From a bacterium (lineage in GTDB: Bacteria > BMS3Abin14), in NCBI GenBank assembly GCA_020350725.1, contig CP070719.1:1108827-1132897 (forward strand): 24,071 bases of DNA. Reading direction: 5' to 3'. Made by a program: the position numbers and the translations under genes. Under the pieces are notes generated by a model. The model did no database searches and was not told the DNA's origin. It was given only the letters and a program-made list of their open reading frames with translations. This document shows, one piece after another, positions 7,699 to 16,746 of this stretch (positions are counted from its first letter, which is position 1; each line of letters begins with the position of its first letter).

Positions 7699-8046
7699 AT
7701 GAGCAAAAAGTACTGCGAGAAGTTCAAGATCCCGAAACACTTGGAGGTCCCCATGGGGGCGGTCATCCCGGCTCCCGTGAAGGAGAACAGGAACATGATC
7801 ACCGGCAACTGGCGGACCGAGCGTCCTGTTATCGACCACGAGGCGTGCACCCTCTGCCTGAACTGCTTCCTCTTCTGCCCGGACGCCTGTTGGCACCTGG
7901 ACGAGAAGGAGGAGAGGATGGTCTGGAACGCGGACTTCTGCAAGGGCTGCCTCATCTGCGTCAACGAGTGTCCCGCCGACTGTCTGACACCGGTGAACGA
8001 ACTGGAATTCAAGGGTGGTGTTGTCCGCCTCGAGAAACCATTCTAG
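7699..8046 (+). CDS. 2-oxoacid:ferredoxin oxidoreductase, delta (ferredoxin-like) subunit
   Basis: A 115-residue subunit carrying two [4Fe-4S] clusters that relay electrons from the thiamine site to ferredoxin. Cluster 1 motif: Cys50, Cys53, Cys56, Cys60 (followed by Pro). Cluster 2 motif: Cys81, Cys84, Cys87, Cys91 (followed by Pro). The N-terminal 40 residues precede the ferredoxin fold, as in other delta subunits. It starts 29 bases after gamma with AAAAGGAGA upstream and ends 15 bases before alpha, so the set is clearly co-transcribed. In Moorella oxalate oxidoreductase this part is fused to gamma; here the two are separate genes. Confidence 0.93.
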   Translation: MSKKYCEKFKIPKHLEVPMGAVIPAPVKENRNMITGNWRTERPVIDHEACTLCLNCFLFCPDACWHLDEKEERMVWNADFCKGCLICVNECPADCLTPVNELEFKGGVVRLEKPF

Positions 8047-8061
8047 GAGGAGGAATATAAA

Positions 8062-9255
8062 ATGGCGAAAGAAATGTTTTTGGCTGGCTGTTCAGCCGCC
8101 GCTCACGGAGCCAAGCTGTCGAGGGTGGAGGTCATCAGCTCCTACCCCATCCGACCCTACACGGGCATCATGATGGAGCTCTCGAAACTGGTCGCCAACG
8201 GCGAGCTCGACGCCGAGTTCGTCCACGGTGAGGGCGAGCATGCCCAGGTCTCCATCGCCTACGGGGCTTCCGCTGCCGGGGCGAGGGCCTACACGGGCAG
8301 CTCAGGTGTCGGCGTGACCTACGCCATGGAGTGCTACTCCCCCGCCGCCGGCGGACGGCTGCCCTGCCAGATGGCCATCGCGGACCGGGCCCTGGATCCC
8401 CCGGGTGACTTCGGGTCCGAGCACACAGACGTCATGAGCGCCCGCGACCAGGGGTGGATCATGGGCTGGGCCGAGACGCCCCAGGAGGTCCTCGACAACA
8501 CCATCATGTACTTCCGGATCGGGGAGGACCCCGGTGTCATGCTGCCCCAGTTCTGCTGCCAGGACGGCTACTTCGTCTCCCACATCCCCGGCAAGGTGGT
8601 CTATCCCGAGCAGTCCCAGGTGGACGAGTATCTCCCGCCCTTCAAGAATCCTCACCCCCTGGATCCAACCAAACCGGTCTCCCACGGACCCCAGATCTAC
8701 CCCGACCAGGGGCCGGCCATCGACCTCCAGAGGGCCCAGGCGTTCATCGACGTCCCGAAGGTGATCAGGAAGGCTGTCAAGGAGTACAACGAGATCTTCG
8801 GGCGGGACTACAGCCCCTTCCTGGATGAGTATAGGACCGACGACGCCGATTTCGTCTTCTTCCTCCAGGGGGGACATGCCCGGACGGCACGGTACGCTGT
8901 CAACCACCTCAGGGACAAGGGCGTCAAGGCCGGCATGGTGAAACTGCGCTTCCTGCGCCCGTTCCCCACCGAGGAGATCGCCGAGACCCTGTCGAAATTC
9001 AAGGCGGTGGGAACCGTCGAGACGAGCACCTCCTACGGCGGGGCCATGAAGGGCGGAAACCTGATCCACGAGGTGCGGGCCGCTCTCTACGACGTGCCCA
9101 AACCGCCCGCCGTCACCTCCTTTATGGCCGGTCTGGGCGGCGAGGTCGTCACCCTGGATGAGTTCTACAACATGGCCAAGGTCCTCGCCCAAGCCGCCAA
9201 GACGGGTAAGGTCGATCAGTACGTCTACTGGGTGAACTTCGACAAGGGGGTCTAG
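8062..9255 (+). CDS. 2-oxoacid:ferredoxin oxidoreductase, alpha subunit (probable oxalate oxidoreductase)
   Basis: A 397-residue alpha subunit (domains I and II of PFOR) that forms the substrate pocket with the thiamine-binding beta subunit. The usual YPITP motif is changed to YPIRP: Tyr28, Arg31. Further on are Arg109, Asp112, Asp116 and Phe117. These are, from memory, the residues and numbers described for the oxalate pocket and mobile switch loop of Moorella thermoacetica oxalate oxidoreductase, whose alpha chain has almost the same length. In pyruvate enzymes residue 31 is Thr, so a second Arg would suit a doubly charged substrate. Glu59 is the likely thiamine N1' contact. The second domain has GGHARTARYA and LRFLRPFP. 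AGGAGGAGG gives a very strong ribosome binding site. Expected reaction: oxalate = 2 CO2 + 2 electrons to ferredoxin. Another dicarboxylic 2-oxoacid remains possible. Confidence 0.85.
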   Translation: MAKEMFLAGCSAAAHGAKLSRVEVISSYPIRPYTGIMMELSKLVANGELDAEFVHGEGEHAQVSIAYGASAAGARAYTGSSGVGVTYAMECYSPAAGGRLPCQMAIADRALDPPGDFGSEHTDVMSARDQGWIMGWAETPQEVLDNTIMYFRIGEDPGVMLPQFCCQDGYFVSHIPGKVVYPEQSQVDEYLPPFKNPHPLDPTKPVSHGPQIYPDQGPAIDLQRAQAFIDVPKVIRKAVKEYNEIFGRDYSPFLDEYRTDDADFVFFLQGGHARTARYAVNHLRDKGVKAGMVKLRFLRPFPTEEIAETLSKFKAVGTVETSTSYGGAMKGGNLIHEVRAALYDVPKPPAVTSFMAGLGGEVVTLDEFYNMAKVLAQAAKTGKVDQYVYWVNFDKGV

Positions 9256-9322
9256 TCGACGGGTCAATACTCGCGAGCGCGTCAGGGGATCCCTCCCTGA
9301 TGCTGTTTTAAAAGGAGACTGA

Positions 9323-10303
<981 letters not shown>

Positions 10304-10614
10304 ACAGGGGAAATTTCGGCAGGATGATGGTAAAATTAAAATGTTTTTAGTTTACAGGCTCTGCCGCCGCATCCCCGGCAATGAGATGCCGGGGAGCGGC
10401 CCGATGCCAACGCAGAGCCCGAGGAAGCACCTCTGGACAGCAGGCAGTCTTCCTGTACATTCCCCCAGGGGTACTGCCGGCTGGACCGAGGGGAGAGAGG
10501 ACCAGACCAACCCGAAAAGGGAAAGACAAGGGGGTGTGAGAAGAAGAGAGAGTGATGGAGGTTGAGTTCAGAGGGGGTAAACGGTCGGATTGATTTAAAA
10601 GGAGGAAAGAGACC
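10304..10614 (+). other. Structured 311-base spacer between oxidoreductase and tctC
   Basis: No gene is supported here. A long hairpin lies at 10357-10419: outer arms GGCTCTG (10357-10363) and CAGAGCC (10413-10419), inner arms 10366-10380 and 10387-10400 pairing over 14 bp with a single bulged A (10371) and loop ATGAGA. No T-tract follows, so it is not a standard terminator; it could be a leader or processing element for the transporter mRNA. I could not match it to a known riboswitch. Confidence 0.45.
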
Positions 10615-11595
10615 ATGAAAAAAATCAGACAACGTTCTTCATTTTTACTGATCACGGTCCTGGTGTGCGCCAGCGTCTTTCTCTTCGGAGAGGTGGCTGA
10701 AGCCGCCTGGCCGGAAAGGCCCATCGAGTTCATTATTATGGCGGGCACCGGCGGAGGTGCGGACCGGTATGCCCGGTTCCTCATCAGCATCAACACCAAG
10801 GACAAACTCATCGATGAGGCCATCCTTCCGGTGAACAAGGCCGGTGGTGCCGGGGCCGTGGCCATGCAGTACGTCCTCAGCCAGAAGGGCAACAACCACA
10901 TGATGATGATCACCCTGAACTCGTTCCTCACCACGCCCCTCTTCCAGAACCTGCCCTTCAACTACAAGAGCTTTACGCCGCTCTATCTTGTCGCCCTGGA
11001 CAACTTCCCGCTCTGGGTCCACAAGGACGCCAAGTGGAAGACCGCCATGGAGTTCATAGAGGACGCCAAAACGCGCAGCATCCTGGTCGGCGGGACCGGC
11101 TCCAAGCAGGAGGACGAGATCGTCTGGCGGACCATCGAGGCCAAGATGGGCACCAAGCCCTTCAAGTACGTGCCCTACAAGGGCGGTGGCGACGTGGCCA
11201 AGGCTCTGGTGGGCAAGGAGGTTGAGGCGACCGTGAACCAGGTCAGCGAGGCCGGTCCCTTCTATCCGGAGTTCACCAGGCCCCTGTGCGTCTTCCAGGA
11301 GAAGAGGCTCACGGCGGAGGGATATGAGAACGTCCCCACGGGCAACGAGGTGGGCATCCCCATCGAGTACACCATGATGCGGGGCATCTTCGGCCCTCCG
11401 GGCATGTCCGACGAGGCCGTCAAGGGATTCATCGATCTCTTCGACAAGCTGGTCCAGACCCAGATGTGGAAGGACTTCGCCTCCAAGTCCGGCCTGATGA
11501 CCGACGGCAGGACGGGCGCCGAGTTCAACAAGTTCCTGGATACTTTCAACCAGGCCCACATCGAGACCATGAAAGCCGCGGGCTGGCTCAAGTAA
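10615..11595 (+). CDS. tctC: TctC-type periplasmic solute-binding protein (TTT transporter)
   Basis: A 326-residue Bug/TctC receptor of a tripartite tricarboxylate transporter. A signal peptide covers about residues 1-30 (KKIRQR, hydrophobic core, cleavage near AEA-AWP). The mature protein begins WPERPIEFI and has the family's carboxylate-binding features: AGTGGGADRYAR and YKGGGD (about residue 190). The protein would capture a small carboxylate in the periplasm and hand it to TctAB. AAAGGAGG precedes the ATG. It is followed by tctB and tctA, with a terminator-like hairpin in between that may let the receptor be made in excess. The substrate is not shown by the sequence; the neighbouring oxidoreductase makes oxalate or another 2-oxo/dicarboxylate attractive. 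Confidence 0.93.
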   Translation: MKKIRQRSSFLLITVLVCASVFLFGEVAEAAWPERPIEFIIMAGTGGGADRYARFLISINTKDKLIDEAILPVNKAGGAGAVAMQYVLSQKGNNHMMMITLNSFLTTPLFQNLPFNYKSFTPLYLVALDNFPLWVHKDAKWKTAMEFIEDAKTRSILVGGTGSKQEDEIVWRTIEAKMGTKPFKYVPYKGGGDVAKALVGKEVEATVNQVSEAGPFYPEFTRPLCVFQEKRLTAEGYENVPTGNEVGIPIEYTMMRGIFGPPGMSDEAVKGFIDLFDKLVQTQMWKDFASKSGLMTDGRTGAEFNKFLDTFNQAHIETMKAAGWLK

Positions 11596-11656
11596 CGCCC
11601 GCTCGAGAACGGGCCAGTGGGATTTTATGCGTTCTTAATTATGGTTTGAAAGGCGA

Positions 11657-11701
11657 GGGGTGTGAGGTCCGGCCTTCCACCGGACATCTGACCCCCTTTT
11701 T
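11657..11701 (+). terminator. Terminator-like attenuator between tctC and tctB
   Basis: Inner stem GTCCGG (11667-11672) with CCGGAC (11680-11685), outer stem GGGGT (11657-11661) with ACCCC (11691-11695), then five T (11697-11701). The imperfect stem suggests partial read-through, giving more receptor than membrane protein transcript. Confidence 0.5.
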
Positions 11702-11722
11702 CCGCTCATGCAGGAGGAAGCT

Positions 11723-12196
11723 TTGAAAAGAGGCGAACTGATCACGGCCGCAATATTCATTGTCATCGCCGTCATCACCCTGATCGACTCCGTTAAGATG
11801 GGCATCGGGTGGGATCCCCAGGCCGGTCCGAAGCCGGGCTTCGTCCCCTTCTACCTGGCCATGTTGCTGCTCGTCTCATCGGTGTTCATCCTGGTCACCC
11901 GGGCCCGTCGTCACGATGACAGGGCATTCTTCGTGAGCAAAGAGGGTATGCATGAGGCGGTGCGGATCTTCGGTTGCGCGACGCTGCTGGCCGCCGGGAT
12001 CGTCTGGATGGGGGTCTACATCCCGACGTTTGTCTTCTGTGTCGTCTTCAGCCGCTGGCTGGGCAAACACCGCTGGGTGACCGTAGCTGTCTTCAGCGTC
12101 ATTACGACCCTGGCCGTCTTCTACGGTATGGAGAAGGCCCTGAAGATCCCGCTGCCCAAGAGCCCCCTCTACCACAAGGGGTTGTTTATTTTCTAG
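11723..12196 (+). CDS. tctB: TctB-type small membrane subunit (TTT transporter)
   Basis: A small membrane subunit of 157 residues with about four membrane spans (near 5-22, 40-60, 82-100 and 108-135), matching TctB. The TTG at 11723 was chosen because AGGAGG (11712-11717) sits five bases upstream of it; the in-frame ATG at 11708 would place this Shine-Dalgarno inside the coding region and has none of its own (it would add five residues, MQEEA). TctB supports the large subunit TctA; its exact function is poorly known. The gap to tctA is unusually long (227 bases) for this transporter class and holds a perfect hairpin. Confidence 0.88.
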   Translation: MKRGELITAAIFIVIAVITLIDSVKMGIGWDPQAGPKPGFVPFYLAMLLLVSSVFILVTRARRHDDRAFFVSKEGMHEAVRIFGCATLLAAGIVWMGVYIPTFVFCVVFSRWLGKHRWVTVAVFSVITTLAVFYGMEKALKIPLPKSPLYHKGLFIF

Positions 12197-12352
12197 GTGG
12201 AGAAAGGGTCTCTTTGTCGATGGGAGTCGGCCGGGGTTTTCTCCCGACGGGCAGCCTGTTCTTCAAGGGAAGGAGCCGATTAGGGGGGTCATCTTCCTCG
12301 ACGTTGCGATTGTAATGTTGATGTTCCGCAGAAGCCCGAAAATAGAAGACAA

Positions 12353-12377
12353 CTTCCTCGCCGTACCGGCGAGGAAG
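12353..12377 (+). other. Perfect 10-bp hairpin in the tctB-tctA gap
   Basis: Arms CTTCCTCGCC (12353-12362) and GGCGAGGAAG (12368-12377), loop GTACC, without a T-tract. It ends 46 bases before the tctA start. It could be an RNA processing or protein-binding site in the leader of tctA; nothing identifies the factor. Confidence 0.45.
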
Positions 12378-12423
12378 CAAATGACTGCATTTCAGAGGAG
12401 CGACACCAGAGCAGGAGGTTCAG

Positions 12424-13947
12424 ATGGAAACACTTGCTAATCTGATGGTTGGATTCGGGGTGGCGATACAGCCCTTCGCGATGCTCATGATGACCCTGGG
12501 CCTGTTACTGGGTCTCCTGGTCGGAGTGCTGCCCGGGTTGGGCGGCACGGCTGGCGTCGCCCTGCTGCTGCCCCTGACCGTCCTCGTCCCCAAGGAGGTC
12601 GCTGTTATCTTTCTGGCCGCCATCTACTGGGGCGCCCTCTTCGGCGGGGTGATCACCTCCGTCCTGTTCGCCATACCCGGCGAACCCTGGTCGGTGGCCC
12701 TTATCTTCGACGGATACCCCATGGCCAAGAAGGGAAAAGCGGGAGTGGCCCTGGCTGCGGCCTTCCTGTCTTCCTTCGTGGGGATTTTCGTGGCGGCCAT
12801 CTTCTTCGTGGCCTTCGCCTTGCCCCTGGCCATGCTCGCCCTGAAGTTCCATGCGCCGGAGATGTTCTGTATCATGCTGCTGGCGTTCAGCACCTTCGTT
12901 GGCCTCGGCACGGGTGATGCCTCCAAGACCCTGGTGAGCACGGCCTTCGGACTGATCCTGACCATGGTCGGGTTGGACATTGTCACCGGCGCGCCGCGGC
13001 TGACCTTCGGTTCCATCGCCTGGCTGAGCGGCTACCATTTCGTCCCGGTGACCATCGGTCTCTTCGGCATCGGGGAGATCATGATCGACGGCGAGGAACG
13101 GTTCACCACCGAGATCAAGGAGATCATCCATGCCAAGCTCGGCTGGCAGGATATCAAGGAGGCATTTCAAGCCACGAAAAAGCACTTCGGTCTGACGGGA
13201 CTGAGCGCCGTCCTCGGCTTCTTCGTCGGCATCCTGCCCGGCACCGGGGCGACGCCGGCCTCGTTCCTCGGCTACGGCATCGCCAAACAGTACTCCAAGA
13301 ACCCCGAGAGGTACGGTGAGGGTGCCATCGAGGGTATCCTGGCGCCGCAGGCGGCTGCCAACTCCGCCGGTACCGGTGCCCTGCTCCCCATGGTCACCCT
13401 GGGCATCCCCGGCTCGCCCACCGCCGCCGTCCTCCTGTCGGGCCTCTACATGTGGGGTCTCTGGCCCGGGCCCAGGCTCTTTCTGGAGGAGCCCGTCTTC
13501 GTCTGGGGCCTCATCGCCAGCCTGTTCCTCGCCGGCGCCGTCTGCCTGATCATCTGCCTGGCCGGCACGCCGATGCTGGCTGCCATCATGAGGGTGCCGT
13601 GGGGGATGCTGACCCCGATCATCGTCGTCGCCTGTTTCGTGGGCAGCTACGTGATGCGCAACATCATGTTCGACGTCTGGTGCACGCTCATCTTCGGTGG
13701 CATCGGGTACGTCATGAAGAAGCTCAAGTACCCCCTTGCGCCCCTGGCGGTGGCCCTGGTCCTGGGGGAGATGGCTGAGCGTTTCCTGCGCCAGAGCCTC
13801 ATCATGTCCGACGGCTCCCTTGCCATCTTCGTCACACGACCGCTTTCGGGAACCTTCCTCGCCATTGCCGTCTGTCTCTTCCTGTTCCCCGTGTACCAGC
13901 TGATCAGGGCCAAGAAACAGGCCGGTGGTGAAGAGGCTGAGGCCTGA
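12424..13947 (+). CDS. tctA: TctA-type large permease (TTT transporter)
   Basis: A 507-residue membrane permease, the usual size for TctA, with about 11-12 hydrophobic spans. It begins with the family signature GLLVGVLPGLGG (about residues 30-41), repeated in modified form as GFFVGILPGTGATP about residue 265, consistent with the internal two-fold repeat of the family. It translocates the solute delivered by TctC across the inner membrane, driven by an ion gradient. AGCAGGAGG precedes the ATG. The downstream SDR gene starts 112 bases later. The C-terminal tail is basic then acidic (RAKKQAGGEEAEA). Confidence 0.95.
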   Translation: METLANLMVGFGVAIQPFAMLMMTLGLLLGLLVGVLPGLGGTAGVALLLPLTVLVPKEVAVIFLAAIYWGALFGGVITSVLFAIPGEPWSVALIFDGYPMAKKGKAGVALAAAFLSSFVGIFVAAIFFVAFALPLAMLALKFHAPEMFCIMLLAFSTFVGLGTGDASKTLVSTAFGLILTMVGLDIVTGAPRLTFGSIAWLSGYHFVPVTIGLFGIGEIMIDGEERFTTEIKEIIHAKLGWQDIKEAFQATKKHFGLTGLSAVLGFFVGILPGTGATPASFLGYGIAKQYSKNPERYGEGAIEGILAPQAAANSAGTGALLPMVTLGIPGSPTAAVLLSGLYMWGLWPGPRLFLEEPVFVWGLIASLFLAGAVCLIICLAGTPMLAAIMRVPWGMLTPIIVVACFVGSYVMRNIMFDVWCTLIFGGIGYVMKKLKYPLAPLAVALVLGEMAERFLRQSLIMSDGSLAIFVTRPLSGTFLAIAVCLFLFPVYQLIRAKKQAGGEEAEA

Positions 13948-14058
13948 TCGGGAAAGGGGGAGATGAAGGGTGACCCACGGCAATGGAGTGGGTTCATCGA
14001 TAACGGAGTGAGGGGCGGACCGTCCGGGAACGTTTCCGATTGACGAGGTCTGTTTGTG

Positions 14059-14997
14059 ATGAGGGTCCTGATCACTGGAGGGGCGGGGTCGTGCGGGAGA
14101 TATCTGACCGTCTCGCTCCTGGACAGAGGATACGAGGTGAGTGTTATCGACAGGGACGTCGAGCCCCTCCGGTCCATTGAAAACAGTGGATTGACCCTGA
14201 TCCAGGAGGGCGTAGAGAACAGGGAGGCGGTGAGGTCGGCCATGGAGGGCGTGGACGGGGTTCTGCACCTCGCCTGGTCCTTTTCCGAGGACCCCCTGGA
14301 GACCCTGGACGGTGACCTCAGGGGACATATTTTTGTCCTTGAGGAGGCGGCCTCCCAGGGCGTCAAACACCTGATATACACCAGCACGGCGGTGGTCTAC
14401 GGCAAGCCCCGGTACTCTCCCATCGACGAGATCCATCCCCTCATGGTCGAGGAGGCGAGAAAGCCCCTCTACGGCATAGCCAAGGCGGCGGCCGAGAAAC
14501 TCTGTCTGATGTACGGGAGCCAGAGGAGCCTCCCGGCCACCATCATCCGGTTCTGGTGGGCTTTCGCCGAGGACATCGCGGGCAGGCACCTCAGGGAGAT
14601 GCTCCGGACGGCCGCTGCAGGAGAGCCTCTGGAGGTGCCCGCTGATTCCGGGGGCAGTTTTGTCCACATGGCCGACCTGGTAAAAGGTGTGGAACTCTGT
14701 CTTTTCAATCCCAAGGCGTACGGCCGGACCTTCAATTTCGCCACTGTTTACGTGACGTGGGAGGAGGTAGCCGCGATGGTCAGGGACGTGACCGGTTCAT
14801 CCTCAGAGATCCGGGTCGTTGCTAAGGATCAGTGGCAGGGAAGCGCCTTCCTGGCCGATCCCTGGGAGCTTTCCGACGCGAGGGGCAGGGAGCTGCTGGG
14901 ATATAGCCCCATGAGCTCCCCCGAGGCGAAGGCCCTGCTGGAAGCGGCCATCTCCAACCGCTGGCGGACCATGGAGGAGAGCAGGAGAAGGGCCTGA
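14059..14997 (+). CDS. NAD-dependent epimerase/dehydratase (extended SDR)
   Basis: A 312-residue extended short-chain dehydrogenase/reductase. The N-terminal Rossmann motif is TGGAGSCG (residues 6-13), the active-site serine is in YTSTAVVYG, and the catalytic pair is Tyr138 and Lys142 (YGIAK). NAD(P) is the expected cofactor; the substrate is usually a nucleotide sugar or another hydroxy/oxo compound. The start at ATG 14059 has GAGGT nine bases upstream; GTG 14056 is an alternative. It lies between the TTT transporter and a permease on the same strand, so a catabolic rather than cell-wall role is plausible, but no substrate can be read from the sequence. Confidence 0.88.
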   Translation: MRVLITGGAGSCGRYLTVSLLDRGYEVSVIDRDVEPLRSIENSGLTLIQEGVENREAVRSAMEGVDGVLHLAWSFSEDPLETLDGDLRGHIFVLEEAASQGVKHLIYTSTAVVYGKPRYSPIDEIHPLMVEEARKPLYGIAKAAAEKLCLMYGSQRSLPATIIRFWWAFAEDIAGRHLREMLRTAAAGEPLEVPADSGGSFVHMADLVKGVELCLFNPKAYGRTFNFATVYVTWEEVAAMVRDVTGSSSEIRVVAKDQWQGSAFLADPWELSDARGRELLGYSPMSSPEAKALLEAAISNRWRTMEESRRRA

Positions 14998-15072
14998 ACG
15001 TAAACCATTGGTGTCTGCAGGCGTGAACCGGTTTATCCCGGTTCATTTTATGAGGACCCAGGAAGGAGGACC

Positions 15073-16416
15073 ATGGAACCGATCCAGACTGTCACCGCCG
15101 TGATCTTCGCGGTCACGATACTCTTCGTCATTATCCGGAAAATAGACACCGTTGTGGCCGCCCTCCTGGGCGTCGCGGCCATGGTGGCCGTGGGGAGCAT
15201 GACCGACGTACAGGCTTTCACCTTCGTGGACTGGAACGTCCTGATGATCCTGATCAGCGTCTGGCTCATCGCCGGCTACTTCGGCAAGACGGGCATCCCC
15301 GAGTACCTGGGTGACCGCACGCTCCACTGGTCCCGGGGCAACATCCCCCTCTTCGTTACCCTCATCGGCGGGCTGGCCGGTTTCGTGTCGATGTTCATCG
15401 ACAACGTCGTCGTCGTCCTCATGTTGGCCCCCATCATCTTCCACATCCGCAAGCTTTACGGGTTCAAGGCGACGGGCCCTATTCTCTTCATAGGCCTCTG
15501 CTCCAACTTCATGGGAACGGCCCTGCTCCTGGGCGATCTGCCGCCCCAGATGCTCCACAGCGTGTCCGGCGTCGAGTTCGCAGGCTTCATCTGGCATTCC
15601 GGCAGGCCGTCGTCCTTCATCATCCTCACCGCCGTCTACCTGATCGTCTGCTTCCTCTTCTACTTCAAGTTTCTCAGGTCCGACCTGGCGTTCTGCGTCC
15701 TGGACGAGGAGGCGGCGCACGAGGCCGCCGGCCAGACGGACCATCACATCAAGGACAAGAAATTCGCCGCCCTCGTCGTGGGCGGCTTCATCGTGACCAT
15801 CATCGGCATGTCGCTGAGGCAGTACATCGGCCTGAAACTCGGTTTCATCGCCTTTGCCGGAGCGCTCCTTCTCGTCCTGGCCATTGAGCTGCTGAAGAAG
15901 CCCCTCGGCTTCGACGTGCCCGACCTGGAGCACATGCTGTCGGACATCGAGTGGAATGCCATCGCCTTCTACGCCGCCCTCTTCGCCCTCGTTGGAGGGC
16001 TCGAGCACACCCACATCCTGGAGATCGTGGCCGGCTGGTTCATCCCCTTCATCCAGAAGGGCGTCCTGGTCGGGACGGCGGTCATGTACTGGGTCACCGC
16101 CCCCATCGTCGGGGTCGTGGAACACGACGCCTTCATCCTCACCCTCCTGTACGTGATCCGGGACCTGGGTGAGACCATTGACATCAACGTCTGGCCCTAC
16201 TACTGGGGGCTTGTCTGGGCGGGTACTCTCGGCAGCAACCTCACCATCGCCGGGGCGCCGGCCCTCTACGTCGCCCTGACCATGGGCGAGAAGGAGGACG
16301 GCGAGAAGTTCTCCCTCAAGGAGTTCTTCTCCTACACCGTCCCCTACGTCCTGGCCTCTCTGGTGCTCTGCTACGTTTTAATGGTCATCATCTGGGTCCT
16401 GCCGTTCATGAGGTGA
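15073..16416 (+). CDS. ArsB/NhaD-type ion or carboxylate permease (IT superfamily)
   Basis: A 447-residue inner-membrane transporter with about 11 spans. Two features place it in the ArsB/NhaD/P-protein group: the DNVVVVLMLAP segment (Asp110-Asn111) and, near the C-terminus, GTLGSNLTIAGAPA, which occupy the re-entrant hairpins lining the transport path. Relatives move Na+/H+, arsenite or di/tricarboxylates, so the substrate is open. No soluble ATPase or arsenic regulator is nearby, which argues against arsenite. AAGGAGG precedes the ATG. It closes a same-strand run starting at tctC and is followed by a strong terminator at 16452-16492. Confidence 0.85.
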   Translation: MEPIQTVTAVIFAVTILFVIIRKIDTVVAALLGVAAMVAVGSMTDVQAFTFVDWNVLMILISVWLIAGYFGKTGIPEYLGDRTLHWSRGNIPLFVTLIGGLAGFVSMFIDNVVVVLMLAPIIFHIRKLYGFKATGPILFIGLCSNFMGTALLLGDLPPQMLHSVSGVEFAGFIWHSGRPSSFIILTAVYLIVCFLFYFKFLRSDLAFCVLDEEAAHEAAGQTDHHIKDKKFAALVVGGFIVTIIGMSLRQYIGLKLGFIAFAGALLLVLAIELLKKPLGFDVPDLEHMLSDIEWNAIAFYAALFALVGGLEHTHILEIVAGWFIPFIQKGVLVGTAVMYWVTAPIVGVVEHDAFILTLLYVIRDLGETIDINVWPYYWGLVWAGTLGSNLTIAGAPALYVALTMGEKEDGEKFSLKEFFSYTVPYVLASLVLCYVLMVIIWVLPFMR

Positions 16417-16451
16417 GGCCGAAGGCAACCACACATCTACCATATTCTGGG

Positions 16452-16492
16452 CTTCAGGCCGTCACCGATTGGAGATGGCCTGAAGTTTTTTT
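16452..16492 (+). terminator. Strong intrinsic terminator
   Basis: Arms CTTCAGGCC (16452-16460) and GGCCTGAAG (16477-16485), extendable by three more pairs including one G-T, followed directly by seven T. It ends the tct-SDR-permease transcript 36 bases after the permease stop. Confidence 0.9.
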
Positions 16493-16746
16493 GCATGAGA
16501 GGACCCCTGCGATCCAAGATCCAAACCTGGAAACCACCCGGATGATCATAAAATCATATTCCCGGAACAGAAGCTGGTCAGGGTGGGATGGGTACTCCAT
16601 CTCAAAGAAGGTGATGGTATTGCAGATGTATTTTTGATTGTGGACTCTGGATCTCGGATTCCGTCCCGCACTTTATTGATGTGGTTCAATCGATTAAACT
16701 GTTTCCATGACATAGACGAGGTCCAATACAATCCTTGGAGGTTGCC
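16493..16746. other. Spacer before the GGT-like gene
   Basis: No gene or clear promoter is visible. Several short words recur loosely (GATCCAAGATCCAAACCTGG; TGGACTCTGGATCTCGGATTC), similar in style to the repeat-rich spacers elsewhere in the window. No PdhR-type operator copy is present. Confidence 0.4.

Noticed and set aside
8062-9255. Plain pyruvate:ferredoxin oxidoreductase alpha subunit
   Set aside because: Arg at position 31 in place of Thr, together with Arg109, Asp112 and Phe117, does not fit the pyruvate pocket; kept only as a lower-ranked alternative.
10341-10565. 74-codon open frame between the beta subunit and tctC
   Set aside because: No ribosome binding site, it reads through a long hairpin, and its composition is unlike the neighbouring genes.
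12505-14667. 720-codon open frame on the minus strand
   Set aside because: It is antisense to tctA and the SDR gene, lacks any recognisable domain and is rich in low-complexity Gly/Asp/Glu/Gln runs typical of GC-rich shadow frames.
15676-15686. AGGTCCGACCT inside the permease gene
   Set aside because: Palindromic but with A/T swapped at the ends relative to the four operators, and inside coding sequence; no promoter nearby.
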